From NCBI RefSeq assembly GCF_006716565.1, contig NZ_VFPG01000001.1, positions 2,480,001-2,544,000 on the forward strand: DNA of 64,000 nucleotides. The letters run 5' to 3'. Below, piece by piece: positions 53,258 to 63,597 of the stretch. The notes under the pieces are model-generated. The model ran no database searches, was not told where the DNA came from, and saw nothing but the letters and a program-made list of their open reading frames with translations. A program made the position numbers and the translations under genes. This stretch comes from Nocardia bhagyanarayanae. Its GTDB lineage: Bacteria; Actinomycetota; Actinomycetes; Mycobacteriales; Mycobacteriaceae. Each line of letters opens with the position of its first letter. Positions within the stretch are counted from its first letter, which is position 1.

Positions 53258-53277
53258 ACCTGAAGTATTGTTCAGGT
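53258..53277. promoter_or_regulatory. SoxR-type operator between arcA and soxR
   Basis: ACCTGAAGTATTGTTCAGGT has 7-bp arms that pair (ACCTGAA/TTCAGGT). Its 18-bp inner dyad CCTGAA-N6-TTCAGG has the same length and form as the E. coli SoxR box. It lies 16 bp before the soxR start, so autoregulation is likely. Confidence 0.7.
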
Positions 53278-53292
53278 GAATGGAGGAGCGTG

Positions 53293-53778
53293 ATGTCGAC
53301 AGCCGATTGGCGAGCAAAGGAACTGACCCCCGGGCAGCTGTCCGAGCGTAGCGGAGTGGCCGTGTCCGCGCTGCATTTCTACGAACGCGAAGGGCTCATC
53401 TCGAGCCGCCGCACCAGCGGGAATCAGCGCAGATACAACCGCGAGACGCTGCGCAGGGTCGCGTTCATCCGTATCTCGCAACGGGTCGGCATACCGCTCA
53501 GCGAGATCCGTGAGGCGCTGGACAAACTGCCCGAGAGCCGCACCCCGACCCGGCGCGACTGGGAGACCCTGTCCACCGCGTGGCGGGAGGATCTCGACGA
53601 CCGCATCAGTCAGCTGATCCGGCTGCGCGACAACCTCACCGGCTGCATCGGCTGCGGCTGCCTCTCGCTCGGCAGCTGCAAACTCGTCAACGAGCGCGAC
53701 CGGCTCGGCGAGGAAGGTCCCGGCGCCAGGGTGCTCGACACGCACCTCAACTGCCCGACGAAGCCAGCAGCCTGTTGA
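53293..53778 (+). CDS. soxR: Redox-sensitive MerR-family regulator SoxR
   Basis: A 161-aa MerR-type activator. The DNA-binding domain [44 protein letters not shown] is followed by a dimerisation helix and the [2Fe-2S] cluster motif [12 protein letters not shown] with Cys118, Cys121, Cys123 and Cys129. In actinobacteria SoxR responds to redox-active compounds such as actinorhodin or phenazines. ATG 53293 follows GGAGGAGCGTG. A dyad operator is directly upstream. The 3' end overlaps the convergent SDR gene by 32 bp. Confidence 0.92.
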   Translation: MSTADWRAKELTPGQLSERSGVAVSALHFYEREGLISSRRTSGNQRRYNRETLRRVAFIRISQRVGIPLSEIREALDKLPESRTPTRRDWETLSTAWREDLDDRISQLIRLRDNLTGCIGCGCLSLGSCKLVNERDRLGEEGPGARVLDTHLNCPTKPAAC

Positions 53779-54631
53779 ACTGAGCGCTGGCCCGGCGGAT
53801 CACGAACTCGTACGGGAACGCGAACTTGCGCGCCCACCAATAGCCGAAGCGGATGTCGAACGAGCTGTAGATCAGGAACCGATCGCGTTCGACACCGCGC
53901 AGGATCGCCGCGGCCACCCGCTCGGGCGCCACGGCGTGCTTGGTGAACGCCTTGGTCAGCCTGCGCACCCGGGGATCCTCTTTGTCCACCCCGACCAGTT
54001 CGACGGTGTGCACGAGCGGAGTGTTCACCGCGCCCGGCGCCACCAGGTGCACCGAGATGCCGTGCGGTTCGAGGTCGAAGCGCAGCACCTCGGAGACGCC
54101 GCGGATACCGAACTTGCCCGCGCTGTAGGCGGCGTGCCAGGGCAGCGCGAGCAGCCCGGCCGCCGAGGACACGTTCACCAGCGCGCCGCCGCGGCCCGCG
54201 CGCACCATGGCGGGCACGAAGCTCTCGATGACGTGGATCGGCCCCATCAGGTTGATGTCCACCATGCGCCGCCAGTGCCGATGCTCGAGATTCTCCACGG
54301 TGCCCCACGCCGAGGTGCCCGCCACGTTCATCACCACGTCCATGCTGCCGTGGTTGTCGTGCACGTCCGCGGCGAAGGCGGCCACGGCGTCGTAGTCGGT
54401 GATGTCGAAGGGCCGCGAGTCGAGCACGGTCCCGCCCGCCCGCCGGATCTCCTCGACCGTGGCGGTCAGTCCCTCGGCATTGATGTCGGTGAGTACCAGC
54501 TCGGCGCCCTGCTCGGCGGCCGCGATCGCGGTCGCCTTGCCGATACCGCTCGCCGCGCCCGTCACCAAGACCTTCGCGCCGCGTACCGTCTTGCGGCGTC
54601 CTCGCCCCACTCTGCGCACTTCCGATCCCAT
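53747..54631 (-). CDS. Short-chain dehydrogenase/reductase
   Basis: A 294-aa NAD(P)-dependent oxidoreductase. [15 protein letters not shown] is the cofactor loop, NVAGTSAWG the central motif, VNVSSAAGL the catalytic Ser region and YSAGKFGI the Tyr-Lys pair. A C-terminal extension of about 50 residues ([32 protein letters not shown]) is like SDRs of mycobacteria that may sit on the membrane. The substrate is unknown. It overlaps soxR at the 3' end, which may be coincidence or allow antisense effects. Confidence 0.87.
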   Translation of the reverse strand: MGSEVRRVGRGRRKTVRGAKVLVTGAASGIGKATAIAAAEQGAELVLTDINAEGLTATVEEIRRAGGTVLDSRPFDITDYDAVAAFAADVHDNHGSMDVVMNVAGTSAWGTVENLEHRHWRRMVDINLMGPIHVIESFVPAMVRAGRGGALVNVSSAAGLLALPWHAAYSAGKFGIRGVSEVLRFDLEPHGISVHLVAPGAVNTPLVHTVELVGVDKEDPRVRRLTKAFTKHAVAPERVAAAILRGVERDRFLIYSSFDIRFGYWWARKFAFPYEFVIRRASAQFNRLLASSGS

Positions 54632-54755
54632 CTCGCTAGCCCGACTCGGCCCATGCAGGCTACTGCGCCCGCCGCGGCGGCATCGGCGGCTCGCCGATTC
54701 CGGGGATGGGGTGTGTCACACTGCGGCGGGCTCGGGCGGGGTCCATGATCGGAGT

Positions 54756-55508
54756 ATGACCACTCTGGAAAGCAAGGCCAAAGAACTGCTCGCGCTGCAC
54801 CGTCCTGGCGACCCGGTCGTCCTGCCCACCGTGTGGGACGCGTGGTCGGCGAATCTCGCTGTCGCCGCGGGCTTTTCGGCTCTCACGCTGGGCAGTCACC
54901 CGGTCGCGGACTCGGTCGGGCGCAGCGACAACGAGGGCATGACCTTCACCGAACTGCTCACCAGGGTCCGCCAGATCACCGGCGCGGTCGACGTGCCGAT
55001 CTCCGTCGACATCGAGGCCGGATACGGCCTCGAGCCCGCCCAGCTGATCGAGGGACTGCTCGACGCGGGCGCGGTCGGCCTGAACATCGAGGACACCGTG
55101 CACAGCGAGGGCGGACGCCTGCGCGGCGACCAGGAGCATGCCGACTTCGTGCACGGGCTGCGCGAATTCGCCGATGCCGCCGGGGTGCACGTCGTGGTCA
55201 ACGCCCGCACCGACCTGTTCATCAAGCAGGTCGGCGACGAGTCCGATCGCCTGGACCGCGCCATCGCCCGGCTGACGCTGGCCGCCGCCGCGGGCGCCGA
55301 CGTGCTGTACCCGGTCGGTCGGCACTCCGACGCCGATATGCGCCGTCTGACTTCGGAACTGCCGCGGCCCGTCAACGCGATCGGCCTGCCGGACAAGTCG
55401 GATCGCGCGGAACTCGCCGCGCAGGGCGTGGCCAGGATCAGTTTCGGCCCTTACCTCCAGTTCGCGCTGGCGGCCGAGGCCAACCGGCTGCTCGAGCGCT
55501 GGAAGTGA
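54756..55508 (+). CDS. Isocitrate lyase/PEP mutase-family protein
   Basis: A 250-aa TIM-barrel lyase-like enzyme. VVLPTVWDAWSANLAVAAGFSALTLGSHPVADSVG, VPISVDIEAGYG and AVGLNIEDTVHSEG show the metal and substrate sites of the family. The catalytic KKCGH/C loop of true isocitrate lyase is absent: the region reads DTVHSEGGRLRG, so it is more like oxaloacetate decarboxylase or carboxyPEP phosphonomutase-type members. The reaction is not predicted. A bidirectional hairpin separates it from metG. Confidence 0.85.
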   Translation: MTTLESKAKELLALHRPGDPVVLPTVWDAWSANLAVAAGFSALTLGSHPVADSVGRSDNEGMTFTELLTRVRQITGAVDVPISVDIEAGYGLEPAQLIEGLLDAGAVGLNIEDTVHSEGGRLRGDQEHADFVHGLREFADAAGVHVVVNARTDLFIKQVGDESDRLDRAIARLTLAAAAGADVLYPVGRHSDADMRRLTSELPRPVNAIGLPDKSDRAELAAQGVARISFGPYLQFALAAEANRLLERWK

Positions 55509-55523
55509 TCCGGAAACCAGTGA

Positions 55524-55559
55524 GCGGCACGGCGATTCCTTCCCGAATCGCCGTGCCGC
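55524..55559. terminator. Strong bidirectional terminator between convergent genes
   Basis: GCGGCACGGCGATTC (55524-55538) pairs perfectly over 15 bp with GAATCGCCGTGCCGC (55545-55559) around a 6-nt loop. It fills the 61-bp gap between the ICL/PEP-mutase gene and metG. Confidence 0.85.
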
Positions 55560-55569
55560 CCCGGTTTCG

Positions 55570-57129
55570 TCAGTCCTTCTTATCCAGGTAGCGCGGGTAC
55601 ACCGGTTCCGGCGCGGGCAGCGCGACACCGGGCGTGAGCGGGGTCGCGATGTCGGCGAAGGTGCGGCCCTGCTGCGCGAGCAGGTCGAGGATCTTGGCCG
55701 ACGAACCGGGCAGCACCGGCTGCACCAGGATCGCGACGATGCGGACGACCTCGAGCGTCACGTACAGCACCGTCGCCATGCGGGCGAGGTCCTCCTCGGT
55801 GCCCGACTTGCGCAGCGCCCACGGCGCCTGGGCCGAGAAGTACTTGTTGGTCTCGCCGAGCGTGAGCCAGATCGCCTCGAGCGCCAGATGCATTTGCTGG
55901 GCGTCGAATTCGGCGCGGCAGCGTTCCAGCAGTCCGTTCGCGCGGTCGAGCAGTTCGCGGTCCTCCGCGGTGAACTCGCCCGGCGTCGGCACGGCCGCGT
56001 CGCAGTTCTTGTTCACCATCGTCAGGCTGCGCTGCACGAGGTTGCCGAACTCGTTGGCCAGGTCGCTGTTGATCCGGCCGACGATGGCGTCGTGGCTGTA
56101 GCTGCCGTCCTGACCGTAGGAGATCTCGCGCAGCAGGAAGAAGCGCACCGCGTCGACGCCGTATTCGTCGACGAGCTCGAGCGGGTCGACGACGTTGCCG
56201 ACCGACTTCGACATCTTCTCGCCCTTGTTGTACAGGAAGCCGTGCACGAAAACGCGTTTCGGCAGCTCCACCCCCGCCGACATCAGGAACGCCGGCCAGT
56301 ACACCGTGTGGAAGCGGGTGATGTCCTTGCCGATGATGTGCACGTCGGCGGGCCAGAACTTCTGGAAGGCAGCCGATTCGGTGTCCGGGAAGCCGACGCC
56401 GGTGATGTAGTTGGTGAGCGCGTCCACCCAGACGTACATCACGTGGTCGGGGTGGCCGGGCACCGGCACGCCCCAGTCGAACGTGGTGCGCGAGATGGAC
56501 AGATCCTTCAGACCCGCCTTCACGTAGCTCACGATCTCGTTGCGCCGCGTTGCGGGCGCGATGAATTCGGGATGCTCCTCGTAGAGCGCGAGCAGCCGGT
56601 CCTGGTACTTCGACAGCCGGAAGAAGTAGTTGGACTCCTCGGTCCACTCCACCGGCGTCTTGGTCTCGGTGGAGACGCGGCTGCCGTCGTCGAGCAGCGT
56701 CGTCTCCTCCTCGGTGTAGAACGCTTCGTCGCGCACCGAGTACCAGCCCGAGTAGTTGTCCAGGTAGATGTCGCCGTTGGCGAGCATCCGCTCCCAGATC
56801 GCGATGCTCGCGGCCTGGTGGTCGGCGTCGGTGGTGCGGATGAACCGGTCGTAGGAGACGTCGAGCGTCTTGTCGAGCTGCTCGAAGACGTCGGAGTTGC
56901 GCGCCGCGAGCTCTTCCACCGGAATGCCCTCGGCGGCCGCGGCCTGCTGCATCTTCTGGCCGTGCTCGTCGGTGCCGGTCATGAAGAACACGTCGTAGCC
57001 GTCGAGTCGCTTGAATCGGGCGATGGCGTCCGCCGAGATGTACTCGTAGGCATGCCCGATGTGCGGCGCACCGTTCGGGTAGGCGATGGCCGTCGTGATG
57101 TAGAAGGCGGGGCGTTCAGCTGCGCTCAT
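55570..57129 (-). CDS. metG: Methionyl-tRNA synthetase
   Basis: A 519-aa class I aminoacyl-tRNA synthetase. [22 protein letters not shown] holds the HIGH motif, [14 protein letters not shown] the KMSKS loop, and [14 protein letters not shown] [15 protein letters not shown] the anticodon-binding start. The length fits the short bacterial type without the C-terminal EMAP domain, as in Rv1007c. ATG 57129 is used because [10 protein letters not shown] starts soon after. TACAGT at about 57139-57144 on the minus strand would give a very short leader. It is divergent from tatD. Confidence 0.95.
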   Translation of the reverse strand: MSAAERPAFYITTAIAYPNGAPHIGHAYEYISADAIARFKRLDGYDVFFMTGTDEHGQKMQQAAAAEGIPVEELAARNSDVFEQLDKTLDVSYDRFIRTTDADHQAASIAIWERMLANGDIYLDNYSGWYSVRDEAFYTEEETTLLDDGSRVSTETKTPVEWTEESNYFFRLSKYQDRLLALYEEHPEFIAPATRRNEIVSYVKAGLKDLSISRTTFDWGVPVPGHPDHVMYVWVDALTNYITGVGFPDTESAAFQKFWPADVHIIGKDITRFHTVYWPAFLMSAGVELPKRVFVHGFLYNKGEKMSKSVGNVVDPLELVDEYGVDAVRFFLLREISYGQDGSYSHDAIVGRINSDLANEFGNLVQRSLTMVNKNCDAAVPTPGEFTAEDRELLDRANGLLERCRAEFDAQQMHLALEAIWLTLGETNKYFSAQAPWALRKSGTEEDLARMATVLYVTLEVVRIVAILVQPVLPGSSAKILDLLAQQGRTFADIATPLTPGVALPAPEPVYPRYLDKKD

Positions 57130-57224
57130 GGTGTGTCTACTGTAATGCGCGTGCTTTCCGTCGCTCACGTGAATATCCCCGCAGGATCCGGCCCTCGCCC
57201 GGTGGCGACCCGGGGCGGAAGCGA

Positions 57225-58058
57225 ATGCCGATGAACGGCAAGCGTCCCGCTGCCGATCTGCCCGAACCGCTCGCGCCGTTGGTGGACGCGCACACCCATC
57301 TGGACGCCTGCGGCGCCACCGACGCCGAGACCACCGCCGCCATCGTGGATCGTGCCGAGTCGGTCGGCGTCGGCAAGGTCGTCACGGTCGCCGACGACCT
57401 CGCCGCCGCGCAGTGGGCGGTGCGGGCCGCGCACTGGGATCCGCGCGTCTACGCCGCGGTCGCGCTGCACCCCACCAGGGCCAACGCGCTGGACGACGCC
57501 GCCAAGGCCGAGTTGGAGCGGCTGGCGGTCGACCCCAGGGTCGTCGCCGTCGGCGAGACGGGTCTGGACTACTACTGGCCGGGCAAGCTCGACGGCTGCG
57601 CCGACATCGAGACCCAGGTCGAGGGTTTCCGCTGGCACATCGAGCTGGCCAAGCGGGTGCGCAAGCCGCTGATGATTCACAATCGCGAGGCCGATCACGA
57701 CCTGCTGACCGTCCTGCTGGACGAGGGCGCGCCGCCGACGGTGATCTTCCACTGCTTCTCCTCGGACGCCAACATGGCGCTGTCCTGCGTCGCCGAGGGC
57801 TATGTGCTGAGTTTCTCCGGAACGGTCAGCTTCAAGAACGCCCATGAGCTGCGCGAGGCGGCCAAGGTGGTGCCGGACGAGCAGATTCTGGTGGAGACCG
57901 ACGCGCCGTACCTGACGCCGCACCCGTTCCGTGGCGCGCCGAACGAGTCGTACTGCCTGCCCTACACGGTGCGCGCGCTCGCCGAACTGCGCGAGCAGGA
58001 TCCGCGCGAACTGGCCGAGATCACCACCGCGAACGCCCGGCGCGTCTACGGAATCTGA
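57225..58058 (+). CDS. tatD: TatD-family metal-dependent hydrolase
   Basis: A 276-aa TIM-barrel deoxyribonuclase-like hydrolase. [12 protein letters not shown] gives the first metal ligands, [10 protein letters not shown] the bridging Glu, [13 protein letters not shown] and VIFHCFSSD the middle His, and [19 protein letters not shown] the last Asp. In E. coli TatD degrades DNA and may take part in quality control. It starts the tatD-rpfB-ksgA series, as in Rv1008-Rv1010. GGAAGCGA lies before ATG 57225; a second ATG is two codons later. Confidence 0.92.
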   Translation: MPMNGKRPAADLPEPLAPLVDAHTHLDACGATDAETTAAIVDRAESVGVGKVVTVADDLAAAQWAVRAAHWDPRVYAAVALHPTRANALDDAAKAELERLAVDPRVVAVGETGLDYYWPGKLDGCADIETQVEGFRWHIELAKRVRKPLMIHNREADHDLLTVLLDEGAPPTVIFHCFSSDANMALSCVAEGYVLSFSGTVSFKNAHELREAAKVVPDEQILVETDAPYLTPHPFRGAPNESYCLPYTVRALAELREQDPRELAEITTANARRVYGI

Positions 58059-58101
58059 AAGCACATTCGCGTACCCGCGTAAGGGGACTGGAAACCCGTT
58101 G

Positions 58102-58117
58102 TGTGACTCAGGTCACT
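58102..58117 (+). promoter_or_regulatory. CRP/GlxR-like site upstream of rpfB
   Basis: TGTGACTCAGGTCACT matches TGTGA-N6-TCACA at 9 of 10 defined positions. A -10-like TTATCT with an extended TG lies at 58134-58139, so the site would be centred about 36 bp before that start point, overlapping the -35. GlxR and Crp control of rpf genes is known in Corynebacterium and Mycobacterium. Confidence 0.6.
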
Positions 58118-58171
58118 TCGGTCTCGAGGGCTGTTATCTACCTGCGGCGTCGATACCGTCCCGTGATCTGA

Positions 58172-59362
<1,191 letters not shown>

Positions 59363-59424
59363 CTTTCGGATCGTCGCGCGGCCGGGTGGGTCCGGCGGGC
59401 GCGGCGGATTGGTAGGTTCTTCGG

Positions 59425-60306
59425 GTGTCCGATGCCGATGTTTCCGCCAGGGGGAGTGCCGCGCTGCTCGGACCCGCCGAGGTGCGGGTCCTCGCCGAGC
59501 GGTTCGGCGTGCGGCCGACCAAGCAGCTCGGGCAGAACTTCGTACACGACGCCAACACCGTGCGCCGGATCGTCGCGGCGGCGCGGGTCGGCCGTGCCGA
59601 CACCGTGCTCGAGGTGGGGCCGGGTCTCGGCTCGCTGACGCTCGCCCTGCTGGACGTGGTGGACTCGGTGATCGCGGTCGAGATCGACCCGGTGCTCGCC
59701 GAGCACCTTCCGGTGACGGTCGCCGACCGGGCGCCGGACCTGGCCGACCGGCTGCGCGTGCTGCGTGCCGACGCGCTGCGGGTCGCCGCCGCCGACCTGC
59801 CCGTCGCCCCGACCGCGCTGGTCGCCAACCTGCCGTACAACGTCGCGGTGCCGGTGCTCCTCCACCTGCTCGCCGAATTGCCCAGCATCACAACGTCTTT
59901 GGTGATGGTGCAGGCCGAGGTCGCCGACCGTCTCGCCGCCGAGCCCGGCAATCGCGTCTACGGCGTGCCCAGCGTGAAGGCCGGATTCTTCGGCAAGGTG
60001 AGCCGCGCGGGCGCGGTGGGCACGCAGGTGTTCTGGCCGGTGCCGCGCGTGGAATCGGGCCTGGTGCGCGTGCAGCGCTTCGCCGAGCCCCCGTGGCCCA
60101 TGGACGACGAACACCGCCGCCGCGTCTTCGAGGTCGTCGACGCCGCCTTCGCCCAGCGCCGAAAGACGTTGCGCGCCGCGCTCTCCGGCTGGGCGGGATC
60201 CCCCGCCGAGGCCGAGCGTCGGCTGGTCGCGGCGGGGATCGAGCCGACCGCGCGCGGGGAGACCCTGGACACCGCGGCCTTCGTCCGGCTCGCCGCGCAG
60301 GGCTAG
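59425..60306 (+). CDS. rsmA: 16S rRNA dimethyladenosine transferase KsgA/RsmA
   Basis: A 293-aa SAM-dependent enzyme that dimethylates A1518 and A1519 of 16S r[47 protein letters not shown] and [13 protein letters not shown] are the diagnostic motifs; the C-terminal domain has [19 protein letters not shown] and [16 protein letters not shown] at 59413-59418 ends 6 nt before the GTG at 59425, which suggests leaderless transcription. It lies between rpfB and ispE. Confidence 0.94.
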   Translation: MSDADVSARGSAALLGPAEVRVLAERFGVRPTKQLGQNFVHDANTVRRIVAAARVGRADTVLEVGPGLGSLTLALLDVVDSVIAVEIDPVLAEHLPVTVADRAPDLADRLRVLRADALRVAAADLPVAPTALVANLPYNVAVPVLLHLLAELPSITTSLVMVQAEVADRLAAEPGNRVYGVPSVKAGFFGKVSRAGAVGTQVFWPVPRVESGLVRVQRFAEPPWPMDDEHRRRVFEVVDAAFAQRRKTLRAALSGWAGSPAEAERRLVAAGIEPTARGETLDTAAFVRLAAQG

Positions 60307-60371
60307 CGACCGCCTGCCCGGCAGCAGTCGCGGACGGCGAACCGGGTGACCGGCGCGCCGTCCGGACCGCC

Positions 60372-60578
60372 TCACACGGCTACCTCGTACCCCGCCTCGT
60401 CGACGGCGGCGACCACGTCGGCTTCGGCGAGCGGCGCGGCGCTGTCCACTCGAACCGCACCGGTCGCCAGGTCGACGTCGACGCTGGTGACGCCGTCGAT
60501 CTTGCCGATCTCCGTCTTGACCGAGCTCACGCAGTGCCCGCAGGTCATGCCCTTGACGGTGTAAGTGGTGGTAGCCAT
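60372..60578 (-). CDS. Heavy-metal-associated domain protein (CopZ-like copper chaperone)
   Basis: A 68-aa ferredoxin-like protein with the metal motif GMTCGHC (YTVKGMTCGHCVSSVKTEIGKIDGV), then VDVDLATGAVRVDS and DEAGYEV. Such proteins bind Cu(I) and pass it to CopA ATPases. GGAG lies 6 nt before ATG 60578. No ATPase or csoR is adjacent; it is an orphan inserted against the direction of the ksgA-ispE series. A CsoR-like dyad lies 60 bp upstream. Confidence 0.9.
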   Translation of the reverse strand: MATTTYTVKGMTCGHCVSSVKTEIGKIDGVTSVDVDLATGAVRVDSAAPLAEADVVAAVDEAGYEVAV

Positions 60579-60637
60579 GTCCAACTCCTTCGCTCGCTGC
60601 GATCATACGGTGCCGGGGTATCTCCGACGAATCACAA

Positions 60638-60656
60638 CATACCCCCTATGGGTATG
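60638..60656. promoter_or_regulatory. CsoR-like operator upstream of the copper chaperone
   Basis: CATACCCCCTATGGGTATG pairs its arms CATACCC/GGGTATG around 5 bp. ATACCC-N-GGGTAT dyads with a C-run are the usual form of CsoR/RcnR-family sites. It lies 60 bp before the copZ-like start, in the copZ/ispE divergent gap. Confidence 0.65.
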
Positions 60657-60760
60657 TGGGCGCAAGGGCGCGGCCCCGATGTGACCGAACGGATCACGGC
60701 GGGTGAATGGCCGATATCGAGCCCGGCGGTTGTCGGACCCACCCACTAGGCTTGAACACC

Positions 60761-61696
60761 GTGTTGTCAGTTGTGCCAAGCCCCGTCACCGTGCGCGCGC
60801 CGTCGAAGGTGAATCTGCACCTCGGCGTCGGCGACCTGCGCGCGGACGGGTATCACGACCTGACCACGGTGTTCCAGGCGCTCTCGCTGAGCGATGACAT
60901 CGAGCTCGCGCCCTCGGCCGCGCTGACCGTCCGGGTGACCGGCGAGGGCGCGGCCGAGGTGCCCACCGATCGCAACAATCTGGTGTGGAAGGCCGCCGTG
61001 CGCCTCGCGCATCTCGCGGGCCGAGCGCCGCTGGTGGAAATCACCATCAGCAAAGGCATTCCGGTCGCGGGCGGCATGGCGGGCGGCAGCGCGGACGCGG
61101 CCGCCGCGCTGGTCGGCCTCAACGAGCTCTGGGACATCGGCCTGTCGCGCGACGAATTGGCCGCGGTCGCCGCGGAACTGGGCAGCGACGTCCCTTTCGC
61201 GCTGCACGGCGGCACCGCGCTCGGCACCGGCCGCGGCGAACGGCTGCTTCCCGTGCTGTCCCGCAATACTTTCCACTGGGTGCTCGCGCTCGCCAAGGGC
61301 GGGCTTTCGACGCCCTCGGTCTTCGCCGAGCTGGACCGGCTCCGCGAGCACGGAGACCCGCCGCGGCTCGGCGAACCCCAACACCTGATGCAGGCACTGG
61401 CCTCCGGTGACCCGCGTCAGCTCGCCCCGCTGCTCGGCAACGACTTGCAGGCGGCCGCGGTCTCGCTGAAACCGGAGCTGCGGCGAACCCTGCGCGCGGG
61501 AGTCGGGGCGGGTGCGCTCGCCGGGTTGGTGTCCGGCTCGGGGCCCACTTGCGCGTTCCTGTGCGAGAGCGAGGACGCGGCCGTCGCGGTGGCCGCGGAG
61601 CTGGCGGGGGCGGGCGTCGCCCGCAGCGTTCGCACCGCGAGCGGACCGGTGCCCGGCGCGCGCATCCTCGACGCGGACACCTCGGGCAAGCGCTGA
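60761..61696 (+). CDS. ispE: 4-diphosphocytidyl-2-C-methyl-D-erythritol kinase IspE
   Basis: A 311-aa GHMP kinase of the MEP isoprenoid pathway. [29 protein letters not shown] at the N-terminus, the ATP loop [38 protein letters not shown] and the C-terminal [10 protein letters not shown] match IspE well (from memory also Rv1011). GTG 60761 is chosen from homologue length; an upstream ATG at 60707 would add 18 residues. TAGGCT near 60747 may be a -10. Confidence 0.94.
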   Translation: MLSVVPSPVTVRAPSKVNLHLGVGDLRADGYHDLTTVFQALSLSDDIELAPSAALTVRVTGEGAAEVPTDRNNLVWKAAVRLAHLAGRAPLVEITISKGIPVAGGMAGGSADAAAALVGLNELWDIGLSRDELAAVAAELGSDVPFALHGGTALGTGRGERLLPVLSRNTFHWVLALAKGGLSTPSVFAELDRLREHGDPPRLGEPQHLMQALASGDPRQLAPLLGNDLQAAAVSLKPELRRTLRAGVGAGALAGLVSGSGPTCAFLCESEDAAVAVAAELAGAGVARSVRTASGPVPGARILDADTSGKR

Positions 61697-61791
61697 TCCC
61701 GTCGCCGCCGACGCGCGCGCGGGCCTGCGACGCCGGGTGAGTAGGCTCGTACGGTCGGTAAATCACCCGGAGAGGCGGGCTAGCAGCGTCC

Positions 61792-63582
61792 ATGTCCAAC
61801 CTGATCAACCTCGAGCAGGTCTCCAAGAGCTTCGGGATCAAGCCCCTCCTGGACAACGTCTCGCTCGGCGTGCACGCGGGTGAACGCATCGGTGTCGTCG
61901 GCCTGAACGGCGGCGGCAAGACGACGTTGCTCGAGGTGCTCACCGGCATCGAGGAGCCCGACAGCGGCCGGGTCAGCAGGCTCGGCGGCTTGCGTCTCGC
62001 CGTGGTGACCCAGCGCGGCACGCTGCCCGAGGGCGCGACCATCGGGGAAGTGGTGCTCGCCGGTCTGGCCGACGACCAGATGACCGACGGCGTCGCCGAA
62101 CACGAATGGGCCGCGAACCCGCGGATCCGCTCCGTCCTGGACGGCATCGGCATCCAGGGCCTCGGCATGGACACCCCGGTGACGAACCTGTCCGGCGGTG
62201 AGCGCCGCCGCGTCGCGCTGGCCGCGGCGCTGGTGCGCGAGCTCGACCTGCTCGTGCTCGACGAGCCGACCAACCACCTCGACGTGGAGGGCGTGCAGTG
62301 GCTGGCCGAGCACCTGCTGAGCCGCCGCTCCGCCCTGGTCGTCGTCACCCACGACCGCTGGTTCCTCGACACCGTCGCCACCAACACCTGGGAGGTCGTC
62401 GGCGGCAAGGTCGAGAGCTACGAGGGCGGTTACGGCGACTGGATCTTCGCGCGCGCGGAACGGGCGCGGCAGGCCGACGCCACCGAGGCGCGGCGGCGCA
62501 ATCTGGCCCGCAAGGAACTGGCCTGGCTGCGGCGCGGCCCGCAAGCGCGCACCTCCAAGCCGCGCTACCGCGTGGAGGCCGCCGAGGCGCTGATCGCCGA
62601 CGTGCCGCCGCCGCGCGACAGCGTGTCGCTGGCCGCGTTCGCCAGGAAGCGGCTGGGACGGGTCGTCATCGAGTTGGAGGACACCACCCTCACCACGCCG
62701 GACGGCCGCGAACTCGTGCGCGATCTGACCTGGCGCCTCGCGCCGGGGGAGCGGGTCGGCTTGGTCGGCGTCAACGGGTCGGGCAAGACCACCCTGCTGC
62801 GCGCGCTGGCCGGTGACGTCGAGCCCGCCGCGGGCAAGCGCGTCCAGGGCCAGACGGTGCAGATCGGCTGGCTGCGTCAGGAACTCGACGACCTGCCGAC
62901 CGATCTGCGGGTGCTCGAAGCGGTGCAGCAGGTCGCGCAGCGAATCATGCTGGGCGACAAGGAGATCTCCGCCGGACAGCTGGCCGAGCGGCTCGGCTTC
63001 ACCCCGGCCCGCCAGCGCACCCCGGTCGGCGATCTCTCCGGTGGCGAGCGGCGCAGGCTGCAACTCACCCGCATCCTGATGTCCGAGCCCAACGTCCTGC
63101 TGCTCGACGAGCCGACCAACGACCTGGACATCGACACCCTGCAACAGCTCGAGGACCTGCTCGACAATTGGGCGGGCACCCTGGTGGTCATCAGCCACGA
63201 CCGCTACCTGATCGAGCGCATCTGCGACTCCACCTGGGCGCTGTTCGGCGACGGAAAACTCACCAACCTGCCGGGCGGCATCGAGGAGTATCTGAAGAAG
63301 CGAGCCGCGCTGAGCGCACCCGCGCCCGCCCGCGCCTCCGCCGACAAGCCCGCCGCCGCGGCCACCGATTCCGCGGCCTACCGGGCGGCGCGCAAGGAAC
63401 TCACCAAGCTCGAGCGCGCCATCGACAAGCTCACCGAACGCGAGGAGCGCCTGCACGCCGCCCTCGCCGACGCCGCCACCGAACCCGACAAGCTCGTCAC
63501 CCTCGGCGCCGAGCTCAAGCAGGTCCTCGCCGAGAAGGAAACCGCCGAGGAGCGCTGGCTCGAACTCGCCGAAGGCGTCTGA
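61792..63582 (+). CDS. ABC-F family ATP-binding protein
   Basis: A 596-aa soluble ATPase with two ABC domains and no membrane helices. Domain 1: Walker A GLNGGGKTT, signature LSGGERRRVAL, Walker B LLVLDEPTNHLD. Linker with RRRNLARKELAWLRRGPQARTSKPRYR. Domain 2: GVNGSGKTT, LSGGERRRLQL, LLLLDEPTNDLD. A C-terminal coiled coil (about 525-595) completes the Uup-like plan. ABC-F proteins act on ribosomes, sometimes giving antibiotic resistance; Uup members also affect DNA repair. The linker is short, so a housekeeping Uup role is more likely than drug resistance. RBS GGAGAGG. Confidence 0.92.
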   Translation: MSNLINLEQVSKSFGIKPLLDNVSLGVHAGERIGVVGLNGGGKTTLLEVLTGIEEPDSGRVSRLGGLRLAVVTQRGTLPEGATIGEVVLAGLADDQMTDGVAEHEWAANPRIRSVLDGIGIQGLGMDTPVTNLSGGERRRVALAAALVRELDLLVLDEPTNHLDVEGVQWLAEHLLSRRSALVVVTHDRWFLDTVATNTWEVVGGKVESYEGGYGDWIFARAERARQADATEARRRNLARKELAWLRRGPQARTSKPRYRVEAAEALIADVPPPRDSVSLAAFARKRLGRVVIELEDTTLTTPDGRELVRDLTWRLAPGERVGLVGVNGSGKTTLLRALAGDVEPAAGKRVQGQTVQIGWLRQELDDLPTDLRVLEAVQQVAQRIMLGDKEISAGQLAERLGFTPARQRTPVGDLSGGERRRLQLTRILMSEPNVLLLDEPTNDLDIDTLQQLEDLLDNWAGTLVVISHDRYLIERICDSTWALFGDGKLTNLPGGIEEYLKKRAALSAPAPARASADKPAAAATDSAAYRAARKELTKLERAIDKLTEREERLHAALADAATEPDKLVTLGAELKQVLAEKETAEERWLELAEGV

Positions 63583-63597
63583 CCGAGCGGGTTCGGC

